Assembly (NCBI RefSeq): GCF_000332475.2
Contig: NZ_AOGX02000010.1
Location: 1 to 61,036, forward strand
Direction of reading: 5' to 3'
From: Leptospira yanagawae serovar Saopaulo str. Sao Paulo = ATCC 700523
GTDB lineage: Bacteria > Spirochaetota > Leptospiria > Leptospirales > Leptospiraceae
Length of the DNA: 61,036 nt
Of the stretch, positions 1-9,339 are shown piece by piece. Made by a program: the position numbers and the translations under genes. The stretch's first letter is position 1. The number at the start of each line of letters is the position of its first letter. The notes under the pieces are model-generated. The model did not search any database. It worked only from the letters and a program-made list of their open reading frames with translations, and had not been told where the DNA came from.

Positions 1-216
1 GCCTCTAGTGGATGATTTGGATTCATCAGAAATCATCCCTTCGATCGAGATAATTACGATTTTTTCTTGATCCTTTCCCGCGATGAGTTTCTCTTCGAAT
101 TCAGACTTAGTTGTAGGAGGGAACAGGTTCATACTGTTGCCAATCACACAAGATTCTGTAAAAAGAACCGAAAGAAGAACGACTAAACTAAAAAGACCAA
201 ACTTTCTTAAAGGCAT
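1..216 (-). CDS. SppA-like signal peptide peptidase, N-terminal part (runs off the left edge)
   Basis: Only the first 72 residues are in the window. They open with a positively charged, hydrophobic signal sequence ending in a spirochaete-type lipobox (TESC, Cys at about residue 23), so the product is probably a lipoprotein. Residues 50-62 read KIVIISIEGMISD, which resembles the first beta strand of the SppA/ClpP-fold serine peptidases that cut leftover signal peptides in the membrane. The start is supported by AAAGG six bases upstream of the ATG. It is divergent from the epimerase gene. The catalytic Ser and Lys lie outside the window, so the family call rests on the N-terminal motif only. 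Confidence 0.6.
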   Translation of the reverse strand, partial: MPLRKFGLFSLVVLLSVLFTESCVIGNSMNLFPPTTKSEFEEKLIAGKDQEKIVIISIEGMISDESKSSTRG

Positions 217-271
217 ACAAACCTTTCTAAGATCGTAAACTCTGACTTCAATCATTTTTGGGAGATAAATC

Positions 272-1168
272 TTGCACCAATTGAAAACTAAATTTTCTAG
301 TTTTGGGTCAGAACCGACTGGGGGAGGGCAATGGCTCCATTTGCACCTACATTCTCCCGTTGATGGATCCACGGTTTCCGTTGTCGCAGGCCACAAACCT
401 CCAGATCCATTTTTTGCCTCGGGGTCATTTTTGATGTTCCCTTGGGTCAACCGCTTAGAACCCAATCCTTGGGCTAGGGATCCATTTTATCCGAGTGTAC
501 ACTGGCTCACCGATGGGAATGGAATCTCCCTCCATGGGCTTTTTCATAATTTGCCTCGTTTTGTCGTAGAAGAAACGGAATCGGAACAAAAGTCTTTGGT
601 GAAATTCGGAATCGAAATTCCAGAGTCTTGGAAGGGAACCTTACTTTCCCAAATCCAAGTGAGGGAGGTTTACGAGCTCACTGCTTCTGAGTTAAAAATC
701 ATCTATGAATTGGAAAATCAGTCGAACGAGGATTTCCCCTTTGCACTCGGGATCCACCCGTATTTTCGCTTACACGAAGAGGAAACAATTGATGACCTTT
801 TCCTCATTGGTTCTGGATTCCACCAAATCAAATTAGGTGACTATTTATTGCCAGAACGTGTGTTAGATGATGAATTGGTCATCAATTCCGAAATTCCACT
901 CAGTGGAAAAAGTTTTGATGATCTGTATTTGGCTAAGGGTGGAGAAGTCCCTTATATAGGACTTTTTTCGATGAACAAAAAGGAAAAATTAATCATCAGT
1001 GGAGGAAACTTTTACCAAGTGTTCACTCCTCAAGATCGAAAGTCAATTGCCATCGAACCCATGACCAGTACAGGAAACTTTTTACATTTTCCTGGTGCAA
1101 GTCCTAGTATGGTGCATGCCCAATCAGAAAAAAAAATCGAATTTTCCATTCGTTTGGATCAATTCTAA
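272..1168 (+). CDS. aldose 1-epimerase family protein
   Basis: This 298-residue protein belongs to the galactose mutarotase-like fold, which interconverts alpha and beta anomers of aldoses or hexose phosphates in the cytoplasm. Visible family marks are the substrate-binding His in SLHGL (about residue 88), the catalytic His in FALGIHPYF (His162) and the catalytic Glu in AIEPMTS near residue 262. There is no signal peptide. The start is TTG; GGGAG lies about seven bases upstream and no ATG fits better. The sugar is unknown, and it could equally be the D-hexose-6-phosphate mutarotase branch. It is divergent from the sppA-like gene, and no sugar pathway genes lie beside it. Confidence 0.85.
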   Translation: MHQLKTKFSSFGSEPTGGGQWLHLHLHSPVDGSTVSVVAGHKPPDPFFASGSFLMFPWVNRLEPNPWARDPFYPSVHWLTDGNGISLHGLFHNLPRFVVEETESEQKSLVKFGIEIPESWKGTLLSQIQVREVYELTASELKIIYELENQSNEDFPFALGIHPYFRLHEEETIDDLFLIGSGFHQIKLGDYLLPERVLDDELVINSEIPLSGKSFDDLYLAKGGEVPYIGLFSMNKKEKLIISGGNFYQVFTPQDRKSIAIEPMTSTGNFLHFPGASPSMVHAQSEKKIEFSIRLDQF

Positions 1169-1228
1169 AAAAAAACATTCTCTTTATCGAACAGACTGTC
1201 TAAGAAAAAAAAAGAGGATAGTCCCCCA

Positions 1229-1438
1229 ATGTCAGATGCACTAGTGAATACTTGTAAACAGATTAGTAAAAATCTTTTGGAAATCAAATACTTTGCTGAA
1301 AAGAAAAACACTAGCCGAACTTCTGTTTACCGAGCCTTACAAGATAAAAAAATCAATGAAGTTGTGATCGGTAAAAATTCAAGATTTATCATTTTGGATG
1401 ATGCGGCAAAGAAGTGGAAACCGGGTAGACAGGCCTAA
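1229..1438 (+). CDS. small HTH-like (excisionase-type) DNA-binding protein
   Basis: A 69-residue basic protein with an AGAGGA ribosome-binding site about ten bases before the ATG. Residues 16-60 resemble the winged-helix fold of excisionase/MerR-type small DNA-binding proteins: LLEIKYFAEKKNTSRTSVYR gives helix-turn-helix, then the VVIGKNSRFIILD hairpin forms a possible wing. No recombinase or phage gene is near, so a role in excision is unlikely; a chromosomal regulator is the simpler guess. Its last 50 bases overlap the 3' end of the convergent gene on the other strand. The function is inferred from the predicted fold only. Confidence 0.65.
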   Translation: MSDALVNTCKQISKNLLEIKYFAEKKNTSRTSVYRALQDKKINEVVIGKNSRFIILDDAAKKWKPGRQA

Positions 1439-2237
1439 ATTCGAGTTCTTCTCCTTTTAAATTGGTTGCGACCCAATTCTCTGTTGGTTGCTCCGTCAGT
1501 GCATTCCAGATTTCATTGGGAATCAATTCTCGAATGGATTTTGGAACTATTGGTTGGAATCCAAAATAAGGTAATAAGTATTCGTCTGATTCCTTCTCCA
1601 AAAGGTATCCTAAGAAGTGATAGAACACCCTTCCTAAACTATTGTCATTGTGTTTGTCTCTCGTTTGGATGTAACACTCGGCAAATTTTGGGTAAGGAGG
1701 TTTGAACCACTTTTGGTAGAAACGGTATTGGATGTTTTTTAAATAAGAAACTCTTAAGGTGATATGTGAGGCATTCTGATGGATTTGGAGATGCCGAGAG
1801 GGAGTAACGATTTCGATTCCTTCCATCTCCAAACTTGCTTTGATCATAATGAGGCTCCCCAATTGCAATTGAATCGGTTCTTTCCAAATGGATTCAATTT
1901 TTTGCCAAACTGATATTTTTTGATTCGTTGTTTGAAGGGTTGGTATTCTTTCTCGTAGAATGTTTGTTAGTCGTTCCCGATTTCCCTTTGCAAACCAATT
2001 GGGGAAAAAAAATGCAAAGATTCGGTCCAAGTTCATAAGTTCCGATTGCAAATGAAAGCTAACTCGGCTATGGCCAAGTGCTTCTGGTTTTGTTTTCCAA
2101 TCCAATACCCAAAATGGTCGTAAAAACGAAACCTGAGTGGTTTCCCATTCGAGGATCATTTCCTTCAATTTTGTCTCTGAGATAGGGAGATGTTCGAAGG
2201 AAATCGTAAGTTCGTATGTTTTTGGGAATTTCCACAT
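1389..2237 (-). CDS. conserved hypothetical protein, about 282 aa
   Basis: I do not recognise this family. It is a soluble-looking protein rich in aromatic residues (many W, F and Y), without a signal peptide, membrane segment or obvious catalytic motif. The ATG at 2237 is taken as the start; an in-frame TTG four codons upstream is possible, and neither has a good Shine-Dalgarno sequence. Its C-terminal 16 codons overlap the convergent small HTH gene. It is divergent from the LOG-family gene, with about 34 bases between the starts, so the two share a very short promoter region. Its long open frame argues that it is real. Confidence 0.65.
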   Translation of the reverse strand: MWKFPKTYELTISFEHLPISETKLKEMILEWETTQVSFLRPFWVLDWKTKPEALGHSRVSFHLQSELMNLDRIFAFFFPNWFAKGNRERLTNILRERIPTLQTTNQKISVWQKIESIWKEPIQLQLGSLIMIKASLEMEGIEIVTPSRHLQIHQNASHITLRVSYLKNIQYRFYQKWFKPPYPKFAECYIQTRDKHNDNSLGRVFYHFLGYLLEKESDEYLLPYFGFQPIVPKSIRELIPNEIWNALTEQPTENWVATNLKGEELEFRPVYPVSTSLPHHPK

Positions 2238-2271
2238 TTTTAATACCAATCGGTCGATCTATGATAACAAG

Positions 2272-3036
2272 ATGAATGATTTAGCCTTCGAGAATCAAAG
2301 TTTTTTATGGGGAAGCGAAGCAGGTCCCATTCGCATCCTTTCGGAATACCTCCACCCCAAAGCAGAATTTAAGGAACATGGGATTACCGATACAATCGTC
2401 GTTTTTGGTTCCGCAAGGATTCCCTCTCCTGAAACACAAGGGGCAAACTCAAATCCACAGCTTTCCGCTTTAAGCCATTATTATGAAGAAGCCAGGGAAT
2501 TCTCAAGGCTGATCAGCGAATGGGCAGAGGTGTTAAAAAAAGAAATCCCCGATCGTAACCTCCATATCTGCACGGGTGGCGGGCCTGGGATCATGGAAGC
2601 TGGGAATCGTGGGGCAAAAGAAGCAGGTTCCAAATCAGTCGCCCTTAACATTGTCCTCCCACACGAACAACACCCCAATCCCTTTGTAAACAAGGAGCTC
2701 ACCTTCGAATTCCATTATTTTTTTATGCGAAAACTTTGGTTTATGAAAACCTGCCGGGGTATGATTGCCTTTCCTGGTGGGTTTGGGACCTTTGATGAAT
2801 TATTTGAAACTCTAACCCTAGTCCAAACCGGGAAAAAAAGCCCAATTCCCATTTTGCTTTATGGAAAACAATTTTGGTCAGAGGTCATCAATTTCAAAAA
2901 ATTGGCGGAGATGAGGCTCATTTCCGAAGAGGACTTACATCTTTTTGGTTATGCGGACACACCCATTGAAGCACTTCGATTCTTTCAGGAAAAGATTCGT
3001 TTCGAATTGACCCATTCTGAGGGTACAAAAACATAG
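2272..3036 (+). CDS. LOG family protein (Rossmann fold, 'lysine decarboxylase' motif)
   Basis: A 254-residue cytoplasmic protein of the LOG/TIGR00730 family. The two signature motifs are present: GGGPGIMEAGNRGA in the middle and PGGFGTFDELFE about 45 residues later (the PGGxGTxxE motif). Characterised members cleave nucleoside 5'-monophosphates to the free base and ribose 5-phosphate (cytokinin activation in plants, nucleotide turnover in bacteria). The old name 'possible lysine decarboxylase' comes from the motif and not from activity. An open frame continues upstream to 2137, but it would overlap the divergent gene and lacks homology-like sequence, so the ATG at 2272 is chosen. The rpmB gene starts 18 bases downstream. 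Confidence 0.85.
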   Translation: MNDLAFENQSFLWGSEAGPIRILSEYLHPKAEFKEHGITDTIVVFGSARIPSPETQGANSNPQLSALSHYYEEAREFSRLISEWAEVLKKEIPDRNLHICTGGGPGIMEAGNRGAKEAGSKSVALNIVLPHEQHPNPFVNKELTFEFHYFFMRKLWFMKTCRGMIAFPGGFGTFDELFETLTLVQTGKKSPIPILLYGKQFWSEVINFKKLAEMRLISEEDLHLFGYADTPIEALRFFQEKIRFELTHSEGTKT

Positions 3037-3054
3037 CGAAACAAGGTAATAATT

Positions 3055-3345
3055 ATGGCTAGAACATGTGTAGTAACCGGAAAAGGAACAACGGCAGGGA
3101 ACAACGTATCCCATTCTCATAAAAAGAACCGCCGTATCTGGAAGGTGAATGTAATCACAAAGAAAATCTTTTTGGAAGACGAGAACCGTTGGGTTCGCGT
3201 TAAGATTTCTACACGTGCTTTGAGAACCCTTCGTAAAAAAGGTTTGAAAGTGGCAATCAAAGACCACGGCGGTGATATCTCTGCCATCACTCCTAAAAAA
3301 TACGTTGGAATCACACCGAAAGCACAAACTGCACCGACAGCTTAG
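3055..3345 (+). CDS. rpmB: 50S ribosomal protein L28
   Basis: A 96-residue basic protein with the L28 N-terminal signature: [20 protein letters not shown], then the [11 protein letters not shown] stretch. L28 sits in the large ribosomal subunit near the E site. The zinc-finger Cys pairs of some L28 proteins are absent (only Cys5 remains), so this is the zinc-free form. The C-terminal tail ([10 protein letters not shown]) is longer than in the Escherichia coli protein. It is followed 26 bases later by nth on the same strand, and there is no hairpin between them, so co-transcription is likely. Confidence 0.96.
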   Translation: MARTCVVTGKGTTAGNNVSHSHKKNRRIWKVNVITKKIFLEDENRWVRVKISTRALRTLRKKGLKVAIKDHGGDISAITPKKYVGITPKAQTAPTA

Positions 3346-3371
3346 ATCCAAGATTTAAGATTGTTTGTGGA

Positions 3372-4013
3372 TTGAAACGATCCAAAAAAGCACCTAACAT
3401 CACCGAAGTCTACCGCCTACTCGAGGCGGAGTTCGGTGCCGTAGAAACTCCCCTTACCTATACCAAACCATACGAACTGGCAATCGCCGTCATTCTCAGT
3501 GCCCAGTGCACCGACGAACGTGTGAACCAAGTCACACCCGAACTCTTTCGTACCTTCCCAACTCTAGAATCTTTTGCCAAGGCACCACTTGCTGCGATTG
3601 AAAAAAAAATCTTTTCAACTGGGTTTTATAAAAACAAAGCCAAAAGTATCCAAGGATTTGCGAAAATGATCGTATCAGAATTTGGTGGGGAACTTCCAAA
3701 GACCATGGAGGAGGCGATCAAACTCCCTGGGTTTGGAAGGAAAACCGCCAATGTAGTACTCGCTGAAATTTATGGAGTGGTAGAAGGGTTTGTTGTGGAT
3801 ACCCATGTAAAACGTCTCACAGGTCGCCTAGGGTTTACGAAAAAAACTGATCCCGTACAAATTGAACGAGAGATGATGAAAATCACTCCTAAGGAGATTT
3901 GCCGAAACCTATCTCTTTACCTAATATTTCTCGGTCGTAAGTATTGCCAGGCTCGTCGTACATTTTGTTCGGATTGCCCGCTTTCCTCCCTATGTCCTTC
4001 GTATTCGGAATAG
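3372..4013 (+). CDS. nth: endonuclease III (DNA glycosylase/AP lyase)
   Basis: This base-excision repair enzyme removes oxidised pyrimidines and nicks the abasic site. All landmarks are present in the 213 residues: the helix-hairpin-helix LPGFGRKTANVVL with catalytic Lys124, the catalytic Asp143 in VVDTHVKR, and the four Cys of the [4Fe-4S] cluster at 192, 199, 202 and 208 (C-X6-C-X2-C-X5-C). The start codon is TTG, 26 bases after the rpmB stop. The last 125 bases, which encode the whole iron-sulfur loop, overlap the end of the convergent gene on the minus strand. Length and motifs indicate an intact enzyme. Confidence 0.96.
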   Translation: MKRSKKAPNITEVYRLLEAEFGAVETPLTYTKPYELAIAVILSAQCTDERVNQVTPELFRTFPTLESFAKAPLAAIEKKIFSTGFYKNKAKSIQGFAKMIVSEFGGELPKTMEEAIKLPGFGRKTANVVLAEIYGVVEGFVVDTHVKRLTGRLGFTKKTDPVQIEREMMKITPKEICRNLSLYLIFLGRKYCQARRTFCSDCPLSSLCPSYSE

Positions 4014-4722
4014 GTTTTTCCAAACCTTCTTCTGTTTCCGATTCCTTTCTCTGTTTCCAAGAACGATTGCGGTCCACTAAATTGATGGATTCTACTTTAT
4101 AATCCAAACGAATCAAGTTTCGTTTGCGATAAAACAAATTTAAAGTGCCAAGCCTACCATAGTCTTTGGGGCATTCTATTTGGTGGACGTTTGCCAAATA
4201 ACGAAATCGAGCTTGTGGTTTTTTTTCGACGAGCAAAAAGATGGGAAGATTCGGTTCGTTCCTTCCTGGGATCATTGGGATTTTGATTTCCTCTTCGGGA
4301 CTGACATACACAATCCAACCGTCGTAATCTTCCATGTTTTTGGCATTTACGAGCCCATCAATGGAACCTAAACCTAGTTTGACGGGGCCATGGTCCATCT
4401 CAATGGTTTTTGTGAGGTTGAATCCATCAAAAGGAAATTCGAGTGGTTTGTCTTTTTGTCCAAAGGGGTACAACATGTACCCTTTCCCTCGTTTTAAATC
4501 CAAATCCATCTTTTCTCGTTCTACATAACCCAGAAGTGTGCTTAGGCCTCCTCTGCCTTCCTCATCCATTTTCGTGAAAAGGTCTTTTCCGCAGTGGAAA
4601 AACAAACGGAGGGGCCTGTCCTCCAAACTTTCGTGAGAAGATACAACCGAAACCGATAGAAATAATCCAATTGTCAAAATGGAAAGGGTGAATCTTCCAA
4701 GAAAGGAAAGACGGATATTCAT
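3889..4722 (-). CDS. exported hypothetical protein with a C-terminus antisense to nth
   Basis: I do not recognise this family. The 277-residue product starts with an apparent Sec signal peptide: basic start, hydrophobic residues 9-27, then VVSSHES as a possible cleavage site. It is therefore expected in the periplasm or outer envelope. The body is hydrophilic with no Cys pair or catalytic motif that I can name. The final 41 or so residues (rich in Pro, Asn, Lys and Gly, probably disordered) are encoded on the strand opposite the nth iron-sulfur region, so either this tail is dispensable or a stop codon has been lost. It is divergent from ubiA. Confidence 0.65.
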   Translation of the reverse strand: MNIRLSFLGRFTLSILTIGLFLSVSVVSSHESLEDRPLRLFFHCGKDLFTKMDEEGRGGLSTLLGYVEREKMDLDLKRGKGYMLYPFGQKDKPLEFPFDGFNLTKTIEMDHGPVKLGLGSIDGLVNAKNMEDYDGWIVYVSPEEEIKIPMIPGRNEPNLPIFLLVEKKPQARFRYLANVHQIECPKDYGRLGTLNLFYRKRNLIRLDYKVESINLVDRNRSWKQRKESETEEGLEKPIPNTKDIGRKAGNPNKMYDEPGNTYDREILGKEIGFGKSP

Positions 4723-4815
4723 ATTTTGTGACCTTGGTTCTAAGAACGGAAGAATTCGAAACAGAATGAACCAAAAAACCTACCGACTGTCTAAACTTAG
4801 GGCAGAAAGGATGCC

Positions 4816-5727
4816 ATGAACTTCTTCAAAAATCTATTTCTCTACGCTAAAATGGTTAAATTTTCCCACACACTTTTTGCTTTGCCCTTCGCCGGGATCA
4901 GCTTTGTCTTAGCTTACCTGGAATCGAGCCTCGATACTGGTGATTTGCTTCGGATTGGGGCACTGGTGCTTGTCTGTATGGTGAGTGCTCGTAGTGCGGC
5001 CATGGGATTTAACCGGTATGTGGATTCTGAAATTGATGAAAAAAATCCACGCACCCAAAATCGGGAAATCCCTGCTGGGAAAATTTCCAAACTTTCGGCC
5101 CTGCTTTTTATTGGCCTTTCGTCATTTATCTTTATCTTTGCTAGTTTTTTTGTGAACAAACTGGCCTTTCTACTTTCATTCCCAGCACTCTTCATTCTAT
5201 TTCTGTATTCGCTGACCAAACGATTCACTTTGTTTTGCCACTTGGTTTTGGGATTTGCCATCTCGCTTGCTCCCTTGGGTGCTTGGATTGCCATTACGGA
5301 AACCATAAACCTTGTTCCAATTTTATTTTCTCTTGGACTTTTGTTTCATATCGCCGCATTTGATGTGTTATATGCCATCCAGGACATGGATTTTGACGCC
5401 AAAGAAAATCTCCATAGCATTCCTGCAAAACTGGGAGAAACCAAATCCCGGATCATCGCAGTGGTATTACACAGTTTGTCTTTTGTATTTTTTATCTTTG
5501 CTGGGATTAGTGCCGAACTTGGGTTTATGTACTTTCTCATCCTATCTGTGATTGGGATTTTAGTTTTGTATGAACATAAAATTTCGTACCAATTCAAACG
5601 CAAAGACCTACCTCTTATTTTTTACCAAATCAATTCTTGGATCAGTGTGGTTTTATTTTTAGCCATTCTCTTTGACAAATGGAATGAGTTTTTATTGAAG
5701 ATATCCTCAGGGATTAGTTTCCGATGA
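4816..5727 (+). CDS. UbiA-family prenyltransferase, MqnP-like
   Basis: A 303-residue integral membrane protein with about eight hydrophobic segments. It carries both Asp-rich prenyl-diphosphate motifs: [15 protein letters not shown] (N66, D70, D74) and [15 protein letters not shown] near residues 184-198. UbiA enzymes attach a polyprenyl chain to an aromatic ring in quinone synthesis. The N-terminal [12 protein letters not shown] resembles the subfamily that pairs with UbiX/UbiD-like proteins in the futalosine (Mqn) route to menaquinone. The direct overlap (ATGA) with a UbiX gene fits that reading. 4-Hydroxybenzoate as substrate cannot be excluded from sequence alone. Confidence 0.85.
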   Translation: MNFFKNLFLYAKMVKFSHTLFALPFAGISFVLAYLESSLDTGDLLRIGALVLVCMVSARSAAMGFNRYVDSEIDEKNPRTQNREIPAGKISKLSALLFIGLSSFIFIFASFFVNKLAFLLSFPALFILFLYSLTKRFTLFCHLVLGFAISLAPLGAWIAITETINLVPILFSLGLLFHIAAFDVLYAIQDMDFDAKENLHSIPAKLGETKSRIIAVVLHSLSFVFFIFAGISAELGFMYFLILSVIGILVLYEHKISYQFKRKDLPLIFYQINSWISVVLFLAILFDKWNEFLLKISSGISFR

Positions 5728-6320
5728 AACTGGTTGTGGGTCTTGCGGGAGCTAGTGGAAGCATTTATGCCGCAAGATTTTTGAGGGCACTATTTGAGAT
5801 AGATGGGGAAACGTATATCACAGCAAGCCCCGCTTCTCTTCGTATTTTTTCAGAAGAATATGAAACAAGTGTCAAAACGACCGAAGACATTTTGTCCTTT
5901 GTGGAAGAGAAGTGGAAGGTAAAATCCAAACACAAATTCCATGTTCGCAATTTTTTTGATATTGGGTCTGATATTGCCAGTGGATCCAATGTTTGGGATG
6001 CGATGGTTGTCATACCTTGTAGTATGAAAACAGTGGCTTCCATGTCAGCAGGTCTCACCGAAAATCTAATTGAACGTGCTGCTGATGTCACCTTAAAAGA
6101 ACGAAGGCGTCTCATCGTTGTGCCAAGAGAAACTCCTTACAACCGCATCCACTTAAGGAACTTATTAGAGTTAGATGAAGCGGGAGCCATCATCCTACCT
6201 GCTTCTCCTGGGTTTTACCAAATGCCAAAAACACTCGATGACCTAGGTGATTTCATCGCAGGAAGGATTTTGAATTTACTTGGCCATACGCAAACCCTTT
6301 TCCCTAAGTGGGAGGGGTAA
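5724..6320 (+). CDS. ubiX: UbiX-family flavin prenyltransferase
   Basis: A 198-residue flavoprotein that makes prenylated FMN, the cofactor of UbiD-type decarboxylases, from dimethylallyl phosphate and reduced FMN. Family marks are the N-terminal [15 protein letters not shown], the central [17 protein letters not shown] and the C-terminal [18 protein letters not shown]. It overlaps the ubiA-like stop by four bases (ATGA), which implies translational coupling. A partner UbiD-like decarboxylase is not in the window. In organisms with the futalosine pathway the equivalent gene is called mqnM. Its last 17 bases overlap the convergent thioesterase gene. Confidence 0.93.
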   Translation: MKLVVGLAGASGSIYAARFLRALFEIDGETYITASPASLRIFSEEYETSVKTTEDILSFVEEKWKVKSKHKFHVRNFFDIGSDIASGSNVWDAMVVIPCSMKTVASMSAGLTENLIERAADVTLKERRRLIVVPRETPYNRIHLRNLLELDEAGAIILPASPGFYQMPKTLDDLGDFIAGRILNLLGHTQTLFPKWEG

Positions 6321-6717
6321 AATTTCGAAAGTAGGCCGTAGGTTTTCCATTCTCACCTAAGCATACATAGGTGATGTCACTTTCAATCACGGCAGACATT
6401 TTTCCCGTTTGTGGGTTGTTTGTGATGGCGAGGGTCCTCGAAGTTACAGAGGATTTTCCATATTTTACGATTTTACCGTAAATTTGGATGATGTCTCCTG
6501 CCCGGGCTGGGGAACGGAACACGACATTGTCCATACTCATGGTTACAATGTTTGTGTATCGAATTTTGTTCATCACATACATTGCCATCCCCTCATCAAT
6601 CCAGGAGAGCATTTTCCCCCCAAAAAGATTGTTATGGTAGTTTAAATCGTCTGGTTGGACCAAGTGTTGGGTGACAAGTTCCATATCCAGGAGTTTGTTC
6701 TGAATTGTCTCGACCAT
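6304..6717 (-). CDS. acyl-CoA thioesterase (hotdog fold)
   Basis: A 137-residue single hotdog-domain protein of the YciA/acyl-CoA hydrolase type, which releases free CoA from acyl-CoA. The core helix region [20 protein letters not shown] carries the conserved Asn, Gly-Gly and Asp, and [19 protein letters not shown] is the typical second strand pair. The frame stays open upstream to 6801, but that would run into pyrB, and the extra residues do not look like thioesterase. The ATG at 6717 (MVETIQNK) is preferred, with ATG 6684 as a second choice. It is divergent from pyrB across about 66 bases. The physiological acyl chain is unknown. Confidence 0.85.
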   Translation of the reverse strand: MVETIQNKLLDMELVTQHLVQPDDLNYHNNLFGGKMLSWIDEGMAMYVMNKIRYTNIVTMSMDNVVFRSPARAGDIIQIYGKIVKYGKSSVTSRTLAITNNPQTGKMSAVIESDITYVCLGENGKPTAYFRNFTPPT

Positions 6718-6783
6718 AAATACCAAAAAATATGTTTTCGATTTATTCGATACCAAAAACCCTAGAGAAAAGATTTCCGATCT

Positions 6784-7716
6784 ATGTACGCATACTCTCA
6801 CAAAAACATCTTAGACACCTTACAATTTTCCAAAGAAGACCTCAATTTTTTAATCGAGAAAACAAACCGAATGAGTGTGTTACACGAAACGGGAGAAGCA
6901 TTTGGAATCCTCCATGGAAAACTCCTTGCCTCACTCTTTTTTGAAGCGAGTACCCGAACAAGGATGAGTTTTGAAGCGGCCATGGAAAGGCTTGGGGGAA
7001 GACTCATTTCCACGGTAGGGTTTCAATTTTCCTCCATCTCCAAGGGAGAAACTCTCTATGATACCATGAAGATGATCGAGGCCTATGTTGACATCGCTGT
7101 CATCCGCCACCCCGTGGAAGGATCGTCTCGGATTGCGGCAGGTGCGGTCAACATCCCTGTGATCAATGCAGGGGATGGAGCAGGGCAACACCCAACGCAA
7201 GCACTCCTCGATTTGTATACGATTGTATCAGAAAAAGGAAAGATCGATGGACTCAACATTGCCTTTATCGGGGACCTAAAGTATGGTCGTACCATCCACT
7301 CTCTCATCAACCTTCTCAGACATTACCCAGTGCATTTGTATCTCATAAGCCCTGAAGAACTCAAACTCCCCGATAAGTACAAAAAGAACTTAGAAGGTTT
7401 CCCCATGACCTGGGAAGAAACCACAGACATCAAAGCCATATGGGATGCCGATGTTGCCTATGTCACAAGGATCCAAGAAGAAAGATTCCCCGATCATAGG
7501 GAATATGAAAAACTAAAAGATATTTATAAAGTGAATAAGGAAATTGTCCTTGCTTCCAAAAAAGACACAACCATCCTTCACCCACTTCCACGTGTGAATG
7601 AACTTTCTACAGATGTGGACGACCTTCCAAATGCAGCTTACTTTCGTCAGGCGAAATACGGAGTGGTAGTTCGAATGGTTTTACTTTGTCTTAGCCTTGG
7701 AGTCAATTTTGACTAA
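6784..7716 (+). CDS. pyrB: aspartate carbamoyltransferase catalytic chain
   Basis: This enzyme catalyses the first committed step of pyrimidine synthesis, carbamoyl phosphate plus aspartate to carbamoyl aspartate. The 310 residues carry the carbamoyl-phosphate motif S56-T-R-T-R60, the [15 protein letters not shown] segment, and [10 protein letters not shown] in the aspartate domain. Length is normal for a catalytic chain. No pyrI regulatory chain is adjacent. The next gene starts inside the last eight bases of pyrB, so pyrB, the DUF2203 gene and dapL appear to form a transcriptional unit. Confidence 0.96.
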   Translation: MYAYSHKNILDTLQFSKEDLNFLIEKTNRMSVLHETGEAFGILHGKLLASLFFEASTRTRMSFEAAMERLGGRLISTVGFQFSSISKGETLYDTMKMIEAYVDIAVIRHPVEGSSRIAAGAVNIPVINAGDGAGQHPTQALLDLYTIVSEKGKIDGLNIAFIGDLKYGRTIHSLINLLRHYPVHLYLISPEELKLPDKYKKNLEGFPMTWEETTDIKAIWDADVAYVTRIQEERFPDHREYEKLKDIYKVNKEIVLASKKDTTILHPLPRVNELSTDVDDLPNAAYFRQAKYGVVVRMVLLCLSLGVNFD

Positions 7717-8077
7717 AAAAATTTGGACTTTGGAAGAGGCAAGGGAAGTATTACCTCTTGTTCGCGATATTACTAAGGAATATTATTTAAAAGCAAGCGT
7801 TCTTGCAGATGATGTTAGGAACAAAATGTTACCAGAGAATATTTTGGAGTCCAAAGAAGATGAAATTGGTGACATCATCAAACATTGGACAAACGAAATT
7901 TTAAATTTGAAAATTGATGTGAAAGGTTTGTGGCTTGTGGACTTTGATCATGGCAATGGATTTTACTGTTGGACATGGGGCGAAGAAGATGTGTTATACG
8001 AACATGGTTATCATGAAGGATTTAGATCGAGAAAACTCATAGAGGAAAAAAAAGAAGAAAATGGCTCAGATAAATGA
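7709..8077 (+). CDS. DUF2203 family protein
   Basis: A 122-residue acidic protein matching the pattern of DUF2203: [16 protein letters not shown] at the start, then [20 protein letters not shown] and a GFRSRKLI end. The family has no known function. The TTG at 7709 is chosen as the start because GGAG (7699-7702) lies six bases upstream; this makes it overlap the pyrB stop by eight bases. An in-frame TTG at 7697 is possible but has no such site. Its 3' end overlaps dapL by 17 bases. Tight packing between pyrimidine and lysine/peptidoglycan genes suggests co-expression but not a shared pathway. Confidence 0.8.
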   Translation: MTKKIWTLEEAREVLPLVRDITKEYYLKASVLADDVRNKMLPENILESKEDEIGDIIKHWTNEILNLKIDVKGLWLVDFDHGNGFYCWTWGEEDVLYEHGYHEGFRSRKLIEEKKEENGSDK

Positions 8078-9287
8078 AAACTATTTAAAATTAAAAGCGG
8101 GATACTTATTCCCTGAAATTGGAAGAAGGGTAAAAGCCTATTCCGATGCAAACCAAAATGCCAAAATCATCCGCCTTGGGATCGGGGATGTTACCCTTCC
8201 TTTAGCACCCACAATCGTAAATGCGATGGTGGATGCTGCAAAAGAAATGGGAAGTGCAGGTGGTTTTCATGGTTATGGACCAGAGCAAGGGTATTCGTTT
8301 CTCATCCAAAAAATCATTGCTCATGATTACACTGCACGTGGTGTCCAAATTGCAGAAGACGAAGTTTTTGTATCAGATGGATCCAAATGTGACTGCGGAA
8401 ACATCCAAGAAATCTTTTCACTCGATAGTAAAATTGCCGTTGTGGATCCAGTTTACCCAGTGTATGTAGATACCAATGTGATGGCAGGTCGTACGGGCGA
8501 AGTAGGGCCTGATGGTCGTTATGCGAACATCATTTATATGCCAGCTACTGAGGAAAATAATTTTGAACCAGATTTTCCAAAAGAAAAACCAGACATCATC
8601 TACCTTTGTTACCCAAATAACCCAACAGGGATGGTGGCAACTAAGGCACGTCTCACGGAATGGGTAAACTATGCCAAAAAAATGGGAAGTATCATCCTTT
8701 ATGATTCGGCGTATGAATCCTTTATCCAAGACCCAGAAATTCCAAAATCCATTTATGAAATCCCTGGTGCCAAAGAAGTTGCCATGGAATTTCGTTCCTT
8801 TTCGAAAACGGCTGGATTTACTGGAACACGTTGTGCGTATCTTGTGATCCCAAAAGACTTAAAAGGAAAAACAAAGTCCGGTGAAGAAGTGAGTTTTAAT
8901 TCTCTTTGGAACCGCCGCCACACAACCAAGTTCAACGGTGTTTCTTACATAACGCAAAAAGGTGCAGAAGCAGTTTTCTCAGCACAAGGCCAAGTAGAGA
9001 TTCGTGAACAAATTTCCTATTACATGGAAAATGCAAAACTCATCCGGGAAGGACTTGGGAAGGCCGGTTACAAAGTATTTGGTGGAACAAACGCCCCTTA
9101 TATTTGGTTAAAAACCCCGCGCGGTCTCAAATCTTGGGAATTTTTTGACGAGCTCCTAGGAAAGGCACAAGTGGTAGGAACCCCAGGTTCTGGTTTTGGA
9201 CCGGCAGGAGAAGGGTATTTCCGACTTTCAGCCTTTGGAAAACGAGAAGATGTCATTTCTGCCATCGAACGCATCCAAAAAATGTAA
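8061..9287 (+). CDS. dapL: LL-diaminopimelate aminotransferase
   Basis: This PLP enzyme converts tetrahydrodipicolinate directly to LL-diaminopimelate, bypassing the three-step succinylase route to lysine and peptidoglycan precursors. The protein has 408 residues, the usual length. The PLP-binding Lys249 lies in [22 protein letters not shown] and the N-terminal [13 protein letters not shown] are characteristic of the family. DapL is known from plants, Chlamydia and Leptospira, which supports the organism assignment. The gene overlaps the preceding DUF2203 gene by 17 bases and is followed by a 52-base gap. Confidence 0.96.
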   Translation: MAQINENYLKLKAGYLFPEIGRRVKAYSDANQNAKIIRLGIGDVTLPLAPTIVNAMVDAAKEMGSAGGFHGYGPEQGYSFLIQKIIAHDYTARGVQIAEDEVFVSDGSKCDCGNIQEIFSLDSKIAVVDPVYPVYVDTNVMAGRTGEVGPDGRYANIIYMPATEENNFEPDFPKEKPDIIYLCYPNNPTGMVATKARLTEWVNYAKKMGSIILYDSAYESFIQDPEIPKSIYEIPGAKEVAMEFRSFSKTAGFTGTRCAYLVIPKDLKGKTKSGEEVSFNSLWNRRHTTKFNGVSYITQKGAEAVFSAQGQVEIREQISYYMENAKLIREGLGKAGYKVFGGTNAPYIWLKTPRGLKSWEFFDELLGKAQVVGTPGSGFGPAGEGYFRLSAFGKREDVISAIERIQKM

Positions 9288-9339
9288 AATTTAGTCCTGG
9301 TTTTTTCCATAGCTCCGATATATAAAACAAGGTAGAGTT

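Noticed and set aside
6718..6801. Upstream extension of the thioesterase gene
   Set aside because: The frame is open to 6801, but this would overlap the start of pyrB, and the extra residues have no thioesterase character. The ATG at 6717 gives a normal family length.
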